Positions 39,492 to 50,837 of a stretch of 64,000 nucleotides of DNA are shown piece by piece (within the stretch, counting starts at the first letter, position 1; each line of letters opens with the position of its first letter). The translations under genes and the position numbers were made by a program. The stretch lies in the NCBI GenBank assembly GCA_036867785.1, contig CP145421.1, positions 558,001 through 622,000 of the forward strand, given 5' to 3'. The notes under the pieces were generated by a model that saw only the letters and a program-made list of their open reading frames with translations, had not been told where the DNA came from and made no database searches. Origin of the DNA: Plasmodiophora brassicae. Its lineage: Eukaryota; Endomyxa: Phytomyxea; Phytomyxea; Plasmodiophorida.

Positions 39492-40854
39492 ATGGCCCTG
39501 CGCTCTGTACTACGGCGGGTTGTGGGAGGCAGGATATCCCGACTGCGAATGGTGACGAACGCAGTCGACGTACAGTCAACTGCACCGACCCGGCCTTCCT
39601 CGTCACCTGCGGCTGATCGCATCGTCCGCCTGCGATCATTCCACTTGACGTAATCTAGTCGTTGGGTGTTGCCGACCAGTGTAAACTGATGTCAGCCTCC
39701 ATCAGGGAGCAACTGGACCTGCACGCCATCCAGTCTGGGCTACTGTTCCGGGAAGATATTATTCAACGCCGGGACAGGGTCATCATCTGCTTGGAAGACA
39801 CGAATTCACCGGACCCGGTTCCTGTGGAGTTTGGATGTAACCGGCGAAGTGTGATCCCTATCGCCGTTGCGTTCCCGTATGGGTCCGTTGTGTTCTTCAA
39901 CGCTTCCCAGACCCAGGTCTGTGGGGATGCACTGCACGCGTGTCGGCCCAGCTGACTCTCCACTGTCCGCCAGATGACGAGCGTCCTGTCCCGGCTGTTG
40001 AGGACTTGCTCTACGAAATTGCCCATTGATGAATTGCCTTGCGAAGACTACGCCGTGCATACTGAAGAGTTGCAAACGGCGTTCACCAACGACTTCATCG
40101 ACATACCGCTGCTGGACCGCCTCGGTGTTCACATCGTCTCCCAGATTATGGCCCAGGTCATCACTCTGTTTGCAAGATTGCACTGTCTACCCTGACCGTT
40201 TGGCCTCTTCCAGACTGTCGCCCTGGAACATTACGAAGCTAAAGTCGACGCCATTCTGCATACGTTTCACAACCTGAACTCATGCGTGTCTGTTGATGGC
40301 GTGATCGGAATCAGCCGGTCCGCCCTGTTTAAGCTGATCGGAGGTATGACACCCGTCCATCACGCCTAACGCCTGCTGACAGTTTGCCACAGGCAACAAC
40401 CTGATCCTCGCTGATGTTGTCAGTCACATTGGCGTTCTCGAATGCCAGCAATATGTCCTGGGACCAGTCAATCAAACGCTGTGGGATGGGCTTCGAGATG
40501 AATTTGAGGTTCGGCCCAGCTCTGCGATGTCCCTATTGGTTTAGGCTGACAATGCATTCTCCCAGTTGTCGGAAAGATTTGCTCGTTTATCCAAGAAGTT
40601 GCAGATTGTGCAGAGTCAGGCGCGGTTCCTTCTTGATGTCATGTCACAGGTATACACGGTCGAACGAGCTTCACCACCTGTTGCCCTGCCTCTAATGCCT
40701 AGCGTTCTAGGATAAGTCAAGCCTGCTGGAGTGGATCATTGTTGTTCTGGTAGGCATTGAGGTCTGCCTCTGCCTGCACAACATCCACACGGCCGTCGTT
40801 CGACGAAAGCAGTTCATGCGGGACCTTCTCGACGACCTGGCTGAATCGATGTGA
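39492..40854 (+). CDS. DUF155 / RMND1-RMD1 family membrane protein
   Basis: Seven exons (39492-39623, 39680-39916, 39974-40156, 40214-40343, 40393-40508, 40545-40649, 40711-40854) encode about 348 aa. The N-terminus is arginine-rich (MALRSVLRRVVGGRISRLR), fitting mitochondrial import. The core has the family's FPYGSVVFFN segment, a DFIDIPLLD region before the helical stretch QIMAQTVALEHYEAKVD, and a C-terminal tail-anchor-like helix preceded by Trp, LLEWIIVVLVGIEVCLCL. In human RMND1 this family supports mitochondrial translation; yeast relatives are vacuolar or membrane proteins. One intron (40509-40544) is only 36 bp. The first junction is the least certain: an internal ATG at 39689 is an alternative start. 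Confidence 0.75.
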
Positions 40855-40951
40855 CCAACATCCTCACATATATACGCATTATATTAACGTCACGATTCGC
40901 CTGCCAAGCGGCGACTACGACGGGATCATATGCATCCCACCTGCCGTGACA

Positions 40952-41860
40952 TCAGAACGGTTTGTATTTGTAGATCTGGTCGGCATCGTCGCCCCTGTGT
41001 TTCGTCCGCCACATCCAGATTCGCTGTTTGGCACGGTGCACCGCGTCCTGCGCCGTCTGCTCCCTACGACATTCGTCCTGCTTCGCTTCTTTCAGCATGA
41101 CATCGATCTCGAGGTCCTCCAGCTTCTCCAACTCCCTCATACGTCGCAACCTCTGTTTCGCCGCGCACACGCCTTTCTCCACTTCCATCGTCCGCCTTCT
41201 AATTCGCTCTCGCCGTCGGAGCACCGGGTCCGTTGGCATGTCCATTTCGTCATCACTGGTGAGAATGGTTCTAGGTACGCCTGCATGTGTCCTGAGCGCT
41301 CCGCCCCCACTCGGGTTCTTGATCGTCTCGATGCGCTGCAGGAACCTGTCCACCTTTACATCCTGGCGATCTTCATTGTCCACAGGACGCAGGCTCATCA
41401 ATGCGGCTTGGCGACTGGAGTAATCCCTGACGCGTTGCTGGGCGGCTCGTGTTGCAATCACAAGGGCACGCCACACCACCGGCGACATGTTGCTGCCTGC
41501 TGGACGTCGCCTCTGCTTCGGCACCTTCGTCAACGCTTTCGATAGACGAGGCGACCCCGGTGGCGTTGGAGGCTTCATCAGCGGGTCATCGTCATCGATG
41601 TCAGGCTCGGTCGCGACGCGCGCCGGTGCATGAGCACTGCCTGGTCGCCGATGGGGTTTCGCCCGACCGATCCTGCTGATTGCAGGGTGCCCCTCAGCGG
41701 TCGTCACCGACGCCGTTCGTGGCCGTCGTCGTTGCACGGCGAGTCGAGGCGTGGTGCCGCCCGTGTCGCCACCTGGCGCCGTCGATGCCATCTGTGCAAT
41801 CCGTACCCATTGGCGATCGCTTCCTTCTGTATAAGCGATCCGACGCCAAGCGTACCCCAT
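40952..41860 (-). CDS. Hypothetical basic, partly coiled-coil protein, 302 aa
   Basis: A single open frame from ATG 41860 to the stop at 40952 with G/C-ending codons. The N-terminal third is disordered and rich in R, P, T and S (TPPGSPRLSKALTK); the C-terminal third is a highly charged helix (RRRERIRRRTMEVEKGV, RMRELEKLEDLEIDVMLKE). I recognise no domain. An internal ATG at 41791 (MASTAPGGDTGG) could be the true start. It lies tail-to-tail with the DUF155 gene (97 bp apart). Structural or cytoskeletal role possible but not shown. Confidence 0.55.
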   Translation of the reverse strand: MGYAWRRIAYTEGSDRQWVRIAQMASTAPGGDTGGTTPRLAVQRRRPRTASVTTAEGHPAISRIGRAKPHRRPGSAHAPARVATEPDIDDDDPLMKPPTPPGSPRLSKALTKVPKQRRRPAGSNMSPVVWRALVIATRAAQQRVRDYSSRQAALMSLRPVDNEDRQDVKVDRFLQRIETIKNPSGGGALRTHAGVPRTILTSDDEMDMPTDPVLRRRERIRRRTMEVEKGVCAAKQRLRRMRELEKLEDLEIDVMLKEAKQDECRREQTAQDAVHRAKQRIWMWRTKHRGDDADQIYKYKPF

Positions 41861-41955
41861 CCTGCCCTAATATCGCTAGTGCCCCCCAGCAGACAAGGTG
41901 GGGGCGCGCCATGGCAGACAGTACCGGCAGCTAGGTATATATATTGGATGAAGAC

Positions 41956-44580
41956 TTAGGAAGAGGGTGCCGACGTGGCGTTCGGGTTGCTGGGCTTATT
42001 GTTTGGTGGCGCAGGGCGAGCAACAAGGCTGACCGGTTTGGGCGCTGATGGTGGCCCGGGCAGCATTGCCAATCCTCTCAGTCGATGACCCTGAAATAGA
42101 CGTGTCAGCGTGGCCAGCCAAGCGATGGCGTCCGACGTACGCGAGGTCGCCTGGCGGGGCTCCTCTTCCAGGCAGGACCCTCGAAATCCGGTTGCAAATG
42201 GGAGACCTTGAGCCTGTTGTCGACAGCGTCGCTATCACCGGGGATTGGCGCCCGGACGGCCCTGTCGACGAAGTCGTCGTAGAGGCGAACGGCGTCGTCG
42301 TCCATGGCGCCCTGCGCGCCATAGATCGGAGCGCTGGACAGGTCGGCCATGGACGCGGCCGCCGCTTCACTGGCGCCATGGGCCCAGACGGTGCCATCTG
42401 TCACGATCCCGCCGTTGCTGTTCCGTCTCTCCGCTAGCAGGTCGCCTGCGATCTTCTCCAGGGCGTTGTCCTTGCCCCTGGGATCGCATCTGTCAGGTCC
42501 CCGTCCATTAACGGGCGATCGTGCCTGCCTTACTTGAACGCCGCCGTGATTGCCTTGAACTTGTTCAGCTTGTCCAGGCTGGCCTGCAAATCGTGCAGGT
42601 TGTGCTGACGGACGAACACCTGGTCGTCGAGGAGCAGGGACAGTTTCGCTGGCTGCCGGTACGCCTGCTTCGGCCTGGCGACCTCCAGCGATCGTTTCAC
42701 CGTTCCTGCCAACGGTGGCGCCATCGTCTCCAGCTCGTTCGCCACCAGGGCGGCGTGCGGTGCACCGAACACGAACTCTTTGCGAAGGGGCATGCCGCGC
42801 CCTAGCATGCGCATCCGATGCAGGATCTCGTCGTAGTCCGCATCGGACACGAACGCGTTCCCATCGGTCACGTCGCGTTCCGCTGCTTCGGCTGATTCTG
42901 CCCGACGCATCAGTCGAAACGAGGCCTGGCCAGACGAAACCGTCACGTACCCTCTTTGGCGGCGTCATCTGGAAGCGGTATCAGGTGCAAGTCACTGGCG
43001 GATGTGGCGGGGACCAGCTCCTGGGACGACGACGTCGGTCCGGTGGCGTTTCGCGTTCTGATGTTGAACGTCGACTGCAGGAAGCGCTCGAAGGCTTTGG
43101 TCAGGGCGCATAGCTTCTCGGTGCGATCGTTGAGGTCGTGCTTCAGCGCAACCGTGACCTGGCGTTGCCGGTCGAGCTGGGCGCGTAACTCGCCGGCCTG
43201 CTCGGTCGACGTCTTATGCCGGGCGCCTAACGAGGCGAACATGTGCGACAGGCGCGACGTCTCCATCGTCAGGCGCTTCAGCAGCGATTCCAGGTCGTCC
43301 TTGCCCTCGCCAGTCAGCTTCAGCTTCAGGCGGACGAGACGGTGTCGCAGGACCTCCCGCTGCCGCGTCAGATCGTCGATCGTGCCCTGCTGGAGACGCA
43401 CCTGTTCCTGCATCTCGTTCATCTGCGCAAGGTGGGCGGCTTCCTTGGCGGCCATCTCCATACGCGATTGCCGAACGACGTCCAGGGTCTCGGACAGCTT
43501 CGTCTCGAGGTCCTTCGCGGCCTGCATGGCCTTCTCCAGGTCCAGCTCCTGAACGGCCAGCTTGTTCTGCAACGCCTGGAACTGTTTCGTCTGCGCTTCC
43601 TCGACTTCCTCTTTGACGATCTCCAGGTCGCGTTCGTGCTGTCGCCGCAGGTGCTCGAGTTCGATCTCGTGCTTGACGAGGAACGCCTGCAGGTCGGTGC
43701 CCTCGATCAGGTTCATGATCTTGGCGTCCTTGGCGGTCACCATGCGCCGGAAGTGCAGGTCCTTGGCGCGGACAACGTACCGCATCTCCTGCTCGTGCTT
43801 CTGGCTCTGCGCGTTCAGCTTCGACTCCATCTTCTTCGCCTCCGTCAGGAACATGTGCTCGGCCACCTTCCTGTACTCGTCGAACTGGTTCCGCAGTGCG
43901 TTGACCATCTCGTTCTGTTCCAGGAGAAGCTGGCGCGCGTTCTCGTAGTGGACGTGGTTGGCGCGCTCGAACCGATTCCGCAGGGATTCCAGCTCGCCGT
44001 CCTTGGCGCCGACCTGCTCCCGGAATTCGGCCCGGCTCGTTTCGGTGAAGCGTTCGTACTCGAGGCGCATCTCCTGGAGCATCATGCTCGTCGACTGCAG
44101 CGTGTTCTGCACGTCGTTCTGCTCGCGGCTGGCGCTGACGGTTGCCTGGTTCAGCTGCTTCTTGAGCTTGAGAATCAGCGTGTTCTGGTCGATCAGGTCC
44201 TGCCGTCCGCTGCCGACCTGCTCCAGCTGCGACTCGAGGCTGTCGATGCGTTCGCCGTTCGTCTGCGCGATCTCCTGCAGGCGCTTGATCTCCTTGCTGA
44301 GGTCCTCGATGTGCGCATCCTTCTCCTTGCACATCTTCTCGAACTTGGCGCCGATCTCCTTGTTGACCCGGGCCCTGTTGTCGGCGTCGATGATGGCCTG
44401 CTTCGTCTCCTCCTGCTCCTGCAGCAGGATGGCGCTTTTGCCACCCATTTCGTCGACCTGCAACCGGAGCGCATCGACCTGCGTCTCCAGCTCGACGATC
44501 CTGGCGGCCATGTGCTGCTTCTCCTTCTCGAACCGCTTGATATCCCTGATCGTTGTCATCCGGGCGTCATCGTTGTCCAT
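41956..44580 (-). CDS. Long coiled-coil protein, 821 aa
   Basis: Four exons, 42951-44580, 42534-42891, 42207-42489 and 41956-42150 (introns 59, 44 and 56 bp). The first 540 residues are nearly continuous coiled coil, starting MDNDDARMTTIRDIKRFEKE. The remaining 280 are less helical, with a compact segment (DADYDEILHRMRMLGRGMP) and a proline-rich tail (VARPAPPNNKPSNPNATSAP). Splices keep the frame throughout. The even spacing of heptads and lack of enzymatic motifs suggest a cytoskeletal or axonemal rod; a ciliary coiled-coil (CCDC) protein is the likeliest reading but no family can be fixed by eye. Confidence 0.75.
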
Positions 44581-44683
44581 GGGCGCGCAAGGGGCGGCGA
44601 GGCTGCCGCCGCCTACAGCAACCTTGCCAAAGGTACGCCTTCGATCGGATCACGAATGGCATTCTGGGGGATCTTTGCACACG

Positions 44684-45895
44684 TTATCCAACGTTCTTTG
44701 TATTGGAAGGGTTAGGGTTGATGGTCTGCGCGAACGAGAGCAGCCGCTTGATGCTTTGGATGTACTTGCGCTGTGTCTCGTCGTTAAGGACGTGGGCGAT
44801 CGACTGCGAGAAGATCTTCTCGCGACCTTTGCGCTCGTGGATGCCGACCATGGTGACACCCATGGGCCATGGGGCATTGCCGATCGACATGCGCAGGTAC
44901 CAGTCGTTCGCCTGCACGTACTCCCGCTGCAGGGCCAGATCGACGATCTTCGTGATGTCCCTCAGGATGTCTGCGGGCGTGTCGCGACGCTTCAACAGTT
45001 TGAGAAGCGGCCTGATATACAGGCGCGTCTGCTTGTGGGTCGCCGCCGCTTTCCTGCCCTGGACCGACCTGCGCTCCTCTTCCGGCCTGTCGTTGAGCGA
45101 CTTCTCCCAGAGCAGCAGAAGCCTCTGCGAAACGGGCATCGTAAGACGATGGGAGCCTGGCTGCGGTCCACATGTCGCCGCCGTACCTTGAAGAAATACA
45201 GAATGTAGTCTTCGACGTGCTCAAAGTCGGCCCGGAACTTGGGGTCCTTGTACTTTTCCAGTTCCGCCCTGCGATTCCGTTGCGGCGATTCCGCCTGGTG
45301 CCCGCCATCAACTTGCGCCGCCGCCTGCGACCATTCAGCGTTAGCCGACACAGGACCACGCGTGTGTTGAACGTCGACTGCTGTGCAATCGTACCATTTC
45401 GCTCTCGATCTCCTTCTCGATCTTCCGCTGCAGGTTGTCGTACTTGCCAGCAGCGCTCCCATGCGCCCGGTCGTGAGCCTACGACAGCACCGCAAGTCAG
45501 CGGCAGGGCGGACAGACCCACGTCTCGACAAGAACGCGCACCTGGAGCCGATGGGAACGCAGCCGTGCGTTCTGTTCCGCTGGCGTTTCACCGAACAGCA
45601 GAACGGGCACACTGAACGCGCGAAGACGACGAACGAGTTCCGCCTGGGGCAGAATCGGCGTCGACTCGGCCGCCGCCCCGGATTCCGCCTCCTTGCCGTC
45701 ACCGCTCGCCCTGGGCGGCGTCGCTGGCACCGCCTCCTTGCTGCCATCTGCCTTCACCTGCGCAACCTCGGACGCAGCGGATCGCTCCAGGTCGCCCCGC
45801 CTCTGATATTTCGACGGGCGCCCGGCAGCCGCCGCCGCACGCCGCTCCTGGGCCTCCTTGCGTGCACGCGCGATCTCATCCGCCAGCACGTCCAT
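44684..45895 (-). CDS. PRP18: Pre-mRNA-splicing factor 18
   Basis: Four exons beginning at ATG 45895 ([19 protein letters not shown]), the usual PRP18 N-terminus. The SFM/PRP4-like segment is [17 protein letters not shown], and the helical Prp18 domain carries [17 protein letters not shown] spliced onto [20 protein letters not shown]. The highly conserved loop [19 protein letters not shown] and the C-terminal [20 protein letters not shown] are intact. PRP18 works with SLU7 in the second step of splicing (3' splice-site ligation), sensible in a genome with so many introns. Introns of about 60 bp lie after LRLQ, ESEM and YFFK. About 340 aa, the normal family length. Confidence 0.92.
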
Positions 45896-46122
45896 CGCAC
45901 CGCCGGCGCCGGCTCCGTTACGCACCTCCGTGGCCAGCACGGCCAGGAAAAACAGGTGCAAATGCGGTCGTATTCCGGCCGGCGTTTTGGCGACAATCGC
46001 GTCATCGGAATCCGGGTGGCCAGTCAGTGTGGCACACGGACGGCCCGGCGGAGTGAGGGACGGACGCGACCCGGCAGCGCCCGCGGGGATAGGAACGCGT
46101 CGCGGTACGCGAATCGTCGACC

Positions 46123-48791
46123 ATGGGCGATCTGCAGGGGTCGTTCTGGACGTCCGGCCTGGCCGATGCCGTCGTCACGTCCGCGTCGTCGCTGGCGGCG
46201 ATGCTGGACGACCCGGAGGCGTGCACGCTGGCCGCTGTCCTGGCCGACAACGACGTCATCCAGGAGTGCAAATCGCTGAACAAGGCCCTGAACGATTTGT
46301 ACGTTGGTGATGTCGCGGGGCTCGCGGGGTGCTGCGTGACTGAGGCAAACGCGCCCTAGCCTGTGCCGGCCGGACGTCATTCTCGAGATGATTACGATGA
46401 TCGTCTCTGGGTCGTCGAACGTCGAATCCGTGGAAGAACGGTGATTCGTTTGTGGGTGCGTTGGTTGGCTGCCGGTCATCCAACATGTGTTCAGGAACGC
46501 GCTCGTTGCATCCGAGATTGTGGCCTGCGAAGTCGGGGCAATAACGGATGCCATTATGTCAAGCGAAGCGGCCCTCGATAAGCTGTTCTCGTTCGTCCTC
46601 ACCGACCATGTTGGGACTAATGAGGCGCCACCTCACGTACGCACTGCTGCGGCTGTTCCTATGGTGGTCGGCATTGACCCCCCGCTCCTAGCTGGACGCA
46701 CGACGGGCCGGCCATGTTCGCAAGGTCCTGTCTGTTCTCATTCAGAAGCGGTACGATGATTTGGCGAAATACATCGAGGAACACGCACAGGTGAGCACGT
46801 CTACGTAGCGCTGCCGGCCAACACGTCCCATCTAAACGCTGCTCTGTGTAGATCGTACCTGCCCTCGTCCGACGAGTGGCGAACACCTCGATCCTTGAAG
46901 TCATTGTACGTAACGTGCGATCGTGGCATGTCGTTGTTGGCCGTCCTGACCTGTCATTCGCGCAGATTATGCTTGGCTGGGATGATGGCAACCCTGAAAA
47001 CATCAACGACCGCAAGGTCTTGTATTTGTCCCTGCGTACGTTCTGCAACAGCTGAATGTGCCGTGCCTTAGTGGCTATTTAATCTAAAGCTGGTTCCGGA
47101 GCTGGTTAGTATGCTGAGGCCCGATCAGCATGAGCTAGTTCACGTAAACGCTGCACATGCGCTGGTTGACATGATCCTAAAGTGTCCTCCGTCCACTACG
47201 AGCTACCTGGGTACCGAATTCCCATCGACCATGTGGTTCGCTGCTAACTGCGGTCACTCAGTTGGGCAATTGCAAAGTCCCCCTGTCCTGTCTGCGCTGC
47301 TGGCCAACTGCGTATCCGGCCCAATATCTGCCTACGATAATGGTCTTGCTGTGTTGTCGGTCCTTGTCCAAAGGCATGCTATTATGAGCCATGGTTCCGA
47401 ACCGTACGCGTTGAGTGCTTAGGATGGTTGCTTATATGCGCCTGCAGAGTTCGAAGATCCGGCGTTTGGTGACGAGGTGCCGTTTCCCGTCCAGCTCATT
47501 TGTGATAATCTATCGACCCTGTTTCATTATATCATCGAGGTTGCCCCCGTTGCCGAACCCGTTCCTTCTGTGATGGGCGGGATTGTCGAGGTTCTCGGCA
47601 ACGCAAGGCTAAAGTCGGCGGAGCTTGTCCTGGCTCTCTTGCGAACAGGATACGTTGCTGTGCAATCGCAGCTGGCGGCAACGAATTTCGTTCCCGTCAT
47701 TGTTTCGTATTTCTTCAAGTACCAGTGGAACTCCATGCTGCACTTTATTACCGAAACAGTTGCCGTGTCGCTATTCACATCGGCTTCCAGCTCTGCGCTC
47801 AAGCACCAGGTTGGTACTTGCACGCGTTCGTTGCCGCACTCGCGTCTCATGGGCACTGCGGCAGTTCCTTCAGAAGGGGCAGTTTGTAGCAAACGCCATG
47901 GCCGCGTTCGAACAAAATCGGCTGGAGATGCGGAAGCGCAACGGTGTTCGGCTTGGGCACATGGGCCACATTATTCGCATTCTCAACATGATCGTCAGCG
48001 TGGACAGGGATTCAACCATCAGTCCTGAATGGATCCATCCCGGTATGCGGGCCGTGCCATCCTGCTTGCGTGCGCTCGTCTAACGGCACTGAAGACCGTG
48101 AATCGTGGATTTCCTTCGTCGAGTCCGACCTCGCCGTAGAGAACAGCAAGTTGAATGTCCAACTCGGTGGAGGCAGGCCCGACGTCAATGGTCTGGATCC
48201 CCAAACCGGTCCCTCGGTGTTAGGTCCGTCGCGAGCCGATCTGGACGCGGACGATGAGGACGAGTTCGACGGGTACGAAGCGTTTATTGTATTTCGCTGC
48301 CTTCCAGGCGTTAAGTTCCGTTGCGTTAGGGTCGATACAGGCAACGCCGGAGCCAAGGTACCTGACCGTATCGTCCATGTGTGTTGCGTCCCCGTGTCTG
48401 AGCCCAGCATCAGTACCGAACAGACTTTTCTGATGATTTCGACGCCATTGAAGACAACAGCCAATCTCAGACAGCGTCAGTTTGGCTGGCGTGGTTGACG
48501 ACGGGTTCGATCGGATGGTGACGCGGGCTGTGCTGTAGGTTCGACGCGATGAACAACCAGGCAACGCCGTTCGATGGGGAACCCTGGCCCGTGTCATTCG
48601 ACGGTACGGCTGCGTGCCACTGGCGCTAGGCCCGCCTTTGTGACGTGTTGCCTCTCTGTCTCTCTGCAGATAAGATGTTCGTCTCGGAGGAGGACGATAT
48701 ATTCGGGACCGCGTTCGGCTCAGAAGACAGCGTTGTCGTCCGGCCAGACGCAGCAGCCGCGCCTCCCCCCGACGAGGATTCCCCCGCATAG
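46123..48791 (+). CDS. Protein phosphatase 6 regulatory subunit (SAPS domain)
   Basis: A multi-exon gene from ATG 46123 to TAG 48789-48791. The start, GSFWTSGLADAVVTSASS, and ADNDVIQECKSLNKALNDL match the SAPS opening (FWRF... EDVLQECKAQNRKL in mammals). Later exons give VLSVLIQKRYDDLAKYIEEH, VPELVSMLRPDQHELVHVNA, RLKSAELVLALLRTGY and SYFFKYQWNSMLHFITE, all SAPS helical repeats, then FLQKGQFVANAMAAFEQNR. The last exon is acidic (SEEDDIFGTAFGSEDS). SAPS proteins bind the PP6/Sit4 catalytic subunit and direct it in the cell cycle and stress signalling. About eight introns of 48-60 bp; the exact end of each was not fixed. Confidence 0.88.
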
Positions 48792-48849
48792 CTTATACAG
48801 TGTCGAAGAGTCCCCATTACGTGTATGGCGTCATCGTTGCGGTTCGACT

Positions 48850-49194
48850 TCAGTGGCTGTTACGCGCCATGTCCTTGGTCGCGATGGCGTCCTCGAGCGC
48901 GGCCACCTGGGCCTGCAGACCAGCGATCGTACCCGCGAGCCTGCCAACGCTGTCTTGCAGAACGTCGCACATCTCGTCTCGTACCGCAAGGCACCGCTGC
49001 AGGACAACGATCTGGCCCTCCAGGTGCATCAGGCGCCCTCTGTCGTCATCGTGCTGGACCCTGTCTGGTTCATCGTGCACCGTGAACTCCTTCCCGCGCC
49101 CCGACAGCAGTGACTCGCGACCATCCAGAACGCACCGGAACGCCGCTGTCGTCGGGTCCCAGTCCTCGAACGCTACCACGCTGCCTCCAGCCAT
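48850..49194 (-). CDS. Small unknown protein A, 114 aa
   Basis: ATG 49194 to stop 48850, single exon. The C-terminal half is a coiled coil (LQAQVAALEDAIATKD). The middle (GKEFTVHDEPDRVQHDDDRG) resembles a segment of the next gene (EFTVFPEGVPVDHDDWRG), so the two look like diverged tandem copies. No known domain. It lies 58 bp past the convergent PP6 subunit gene. Confidence 0.5.
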   Translation of the reverse strand: MAGGSVVAFEDWDPTTAAFRCVLDGRESLLSGRGKEFTVHDEPDRVQHDDDRGRLMHLEGQIVVLQRCLAVRDEMCDVLQDSVGRLAGTIAGLQAQVAALEDAIATKDMARNSH

Positions 49195-49372
49195 GCCCGT
49201 CGTCCCTGGGCCAAGCCAGGTGCGCCCGAGTGGTACGCGTCACCTCACAACTGAACGGCCGAGGGTTCCCCCGCCCCAGTAGTAGAAGAATCTCGCGCCC
49301 CAACTGTATCCGACATTGGCCCGTCGTTTGCAAACGTCACCGCGCTCCACCGTCCTGCACTGGCCCTGGCCG

Positions 49373-49834
49373 TCATGTCGCCCCATCGGTGCTGCCCGAC
49401 GGTCTGTGCAACGCCGAATCGAGCGTCGCCTCGAGCTCGGCGTTCTTCAGGCGCTGGGCGGTGATCTCCCTGGACAGCGACGCGATCGTCCGCTCCTGGG
49501 CGGCCAGCCGCCCGCGCCAGTCGTCATGGTCGACGGGAACGCCCTCGGGGAAGACCGTGAACTCGAGCACGTCGTTGGCGCGATTCGGCACGGCGCGGCC
49601 GTTGACCCGCCACCTGGACGAATACGCCTCCGTCGACGGGGCGAACTGGTCGAACGCCAGAATGTCATCGTGGACCGCCGCGTCGTCGCCCGACGAACCC
49701 AGGCTGGCCGCCCCGATGGCGTTCATGGTATGCGGCACCTCCGACCGATGGCTCCCCCCGGGGGCGTTCACACGTTCCCGATACATATCGTGCGCGTTTA
49801 TCATCCGGTTTACGTTTAGGTCTACTATACCCAT
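49373..49834 (-). CDS. Small unknown protein B, 153 aa, related to its neighbour
   Basis: The ATG at 49834 is preferred over an upstream GTG at 49849. Hydrophilic N-terminal half, then the VLEFTVFPEGVPVDHDDWRG box followed by a coiled coil (RLAAQERTIASLSREITAQ). The same order, box then coiled coil, is seen in the gene at 48850-49194, suggesting tandem duplication. Family unknown. Confidence 0.5.
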   Translation of the reverse strand: MGIVDLNVNRMINAHDMYRERVNAPGGSHRSEVPHTMNAIGAASLGSSGDDAAVHDDILAFDQFAPSTEAYSSRWRVNGRAVPNRANDVLEFTVFPEGVPVDHDDWRGRLAAQERTIASLSREITAQRLKNAELEATLDSALHRPSGSTDGAT

Positions 49835-49891
49835 TAGAGGTCGGTCCACCAGCTTGCGGTTAAATTGGACGCGGGGGGCGCGAGCGCGCGT

Positions 49892-50767
49892 TCAGCTCGC
49901 GAACCCGTCCGGCGACGACGACAGGATGTCGTCGAACAGGACGAACTCGGACCAGGACGCGTCGCTGTTGCTGCTGTTGTTGTTGTTGTTGTGAACGTCG
50001 TCGTCCGCGCTGCTGCTGCTGGTGCCCGTGCACGGGCGCTTCAGCGCGGGCCCTGCCGCCGCCGGCACTGGGTCCACGACGGTGGCCGCGACCGGCACCG
50101 CAGCGACGCTGTCGTCGTTGCGATGCCGGGCGATGGCGTGCTGCTGGGACCGCGACCGTTTCTTGGTCGGCGGCGGCGACGACGCGCCGGCGTCCGCCGC
50201 CGCCGCGCCCTTCATCCGGCGGACGAGGTCGCAGACGGCGGCGACGATGCGCTCGGAATGGGCCCAGTGCGCCGGGCTGAGCAGCGTCCGGACGGCGCGG
50301 TGCTCGGCGTCGGTGCGCCTCCCGCCGTGCTTGTCGACCCAGACCTGGTACCCTTTGCGCAGGTCGCCCGCCCAGCGCACCTGCTGGTACGCCTCGTCGA
50401 CGGCCTTCAGCTGCTCGGTCGACAGCGACTGGACGATGTGCTGGAACCGCTCGACGTAGTCCGGCTTGCCGGGCGCCGCCGTCGTCGTCGTCGTCGTCGC
50501 CTCCGGCGCCACGGTCGCCTGCACGGTCCGGTACGACGAGCCGAGGGCGGCGTCGTCGGACGTGCCGACCACGATGGCGTTCAGGACGGGCGTCGTCATC
50601 GTCGTCGGTGCGGCAGGGCAGTCGGGCGCCATGGTCGGTGCTGGGGTGACGCTGACCTCGTCGACGGTCCCAAGGTCCATGACGAGCTCCTCGTCGTGCA
50701 GGAACATGGGCATCGGCGGCAGGTCCAGGTCCACTAAGTCCAGCGCCGACCAGTTAAACTTAGCCAT
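49892..50767 (-). CDS. Unknown low-complexity, probably nuclear protein, 291 aa
   Basis: ATG 50767 starts MAKFNWSALDLVDLDL; the frame is open further to a GTG at 50836. The N-terminus is acidic and hydrophobic (FLHDEELVMDLG), which resembles transcription activation segments. The centre has a helical conserved-looking block (YVERFQHIVQSLSTEQLKAV, then VCDLVRRMKG). A basic PTKKRSRSQQ motif could be a nuclear localisation signal. Runs of T and N come from trinucleotide repeats (near 50480 and 49970). I infer a nuclear regulator, with low certainty. An antisense frame (49865-50737) stays open because of GTC/GAC repeats and is probably not coding. Confidence 0.5.
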   Translation of the reverse strand: MAKFNWSALDLVDLDLPPMPMFLHDEELVMDLGTVDEVSVTPAPTMAPDCPAAPTTMTTPVLNAIVVGTSDDAALGSSYRTVQATVAPEATTTTTTAAPGKPDYVERFQHIVQSLSTEQLKAVDEAYQQVRWAGDLRKGYQVWVDKHGGRRTDAEHRAVRTLLSPAHWAHSERIVAAVCDLVRRMKGAAAADAGASSPPPTKKRSRSQQHAIARHRNDDSVAAVPVAATVVDPVPAAAGPALKRPCTGTSSSSADDDVHNNNNNSSNSDASWSEFVLFDDILSSSPDGFAS

Positions 50768-50837
50768 ACTTGGGAACACGCGAGCGAAATACTGGATGCG
50801 TGCCGACCAGAGCGTCGTGGCCGCCTCATGACTCACC

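Noticed and set aside
42105-42968. 287-codon minus frame through several exons
   Set aside because: Only its lower part is real coding sequence (exon 42207-42489); the rest runs across introns out of frame.
43243-44715. Plus-strand open frame of 490 codons opposite the coiled-coil gene
   Set aside because: It is the mirror of a K/E/L/Q-rich coiled coil in a GC-rich genome; antisense of such codons rarely gives stops. The minus frame has clean splices and heptads.
49865-50737. 290-codon plus-strand frame
   Set aside because: Made of V, R and D runs from GTC/GAC repeats opposite the minus gene; low-complexity shadow.
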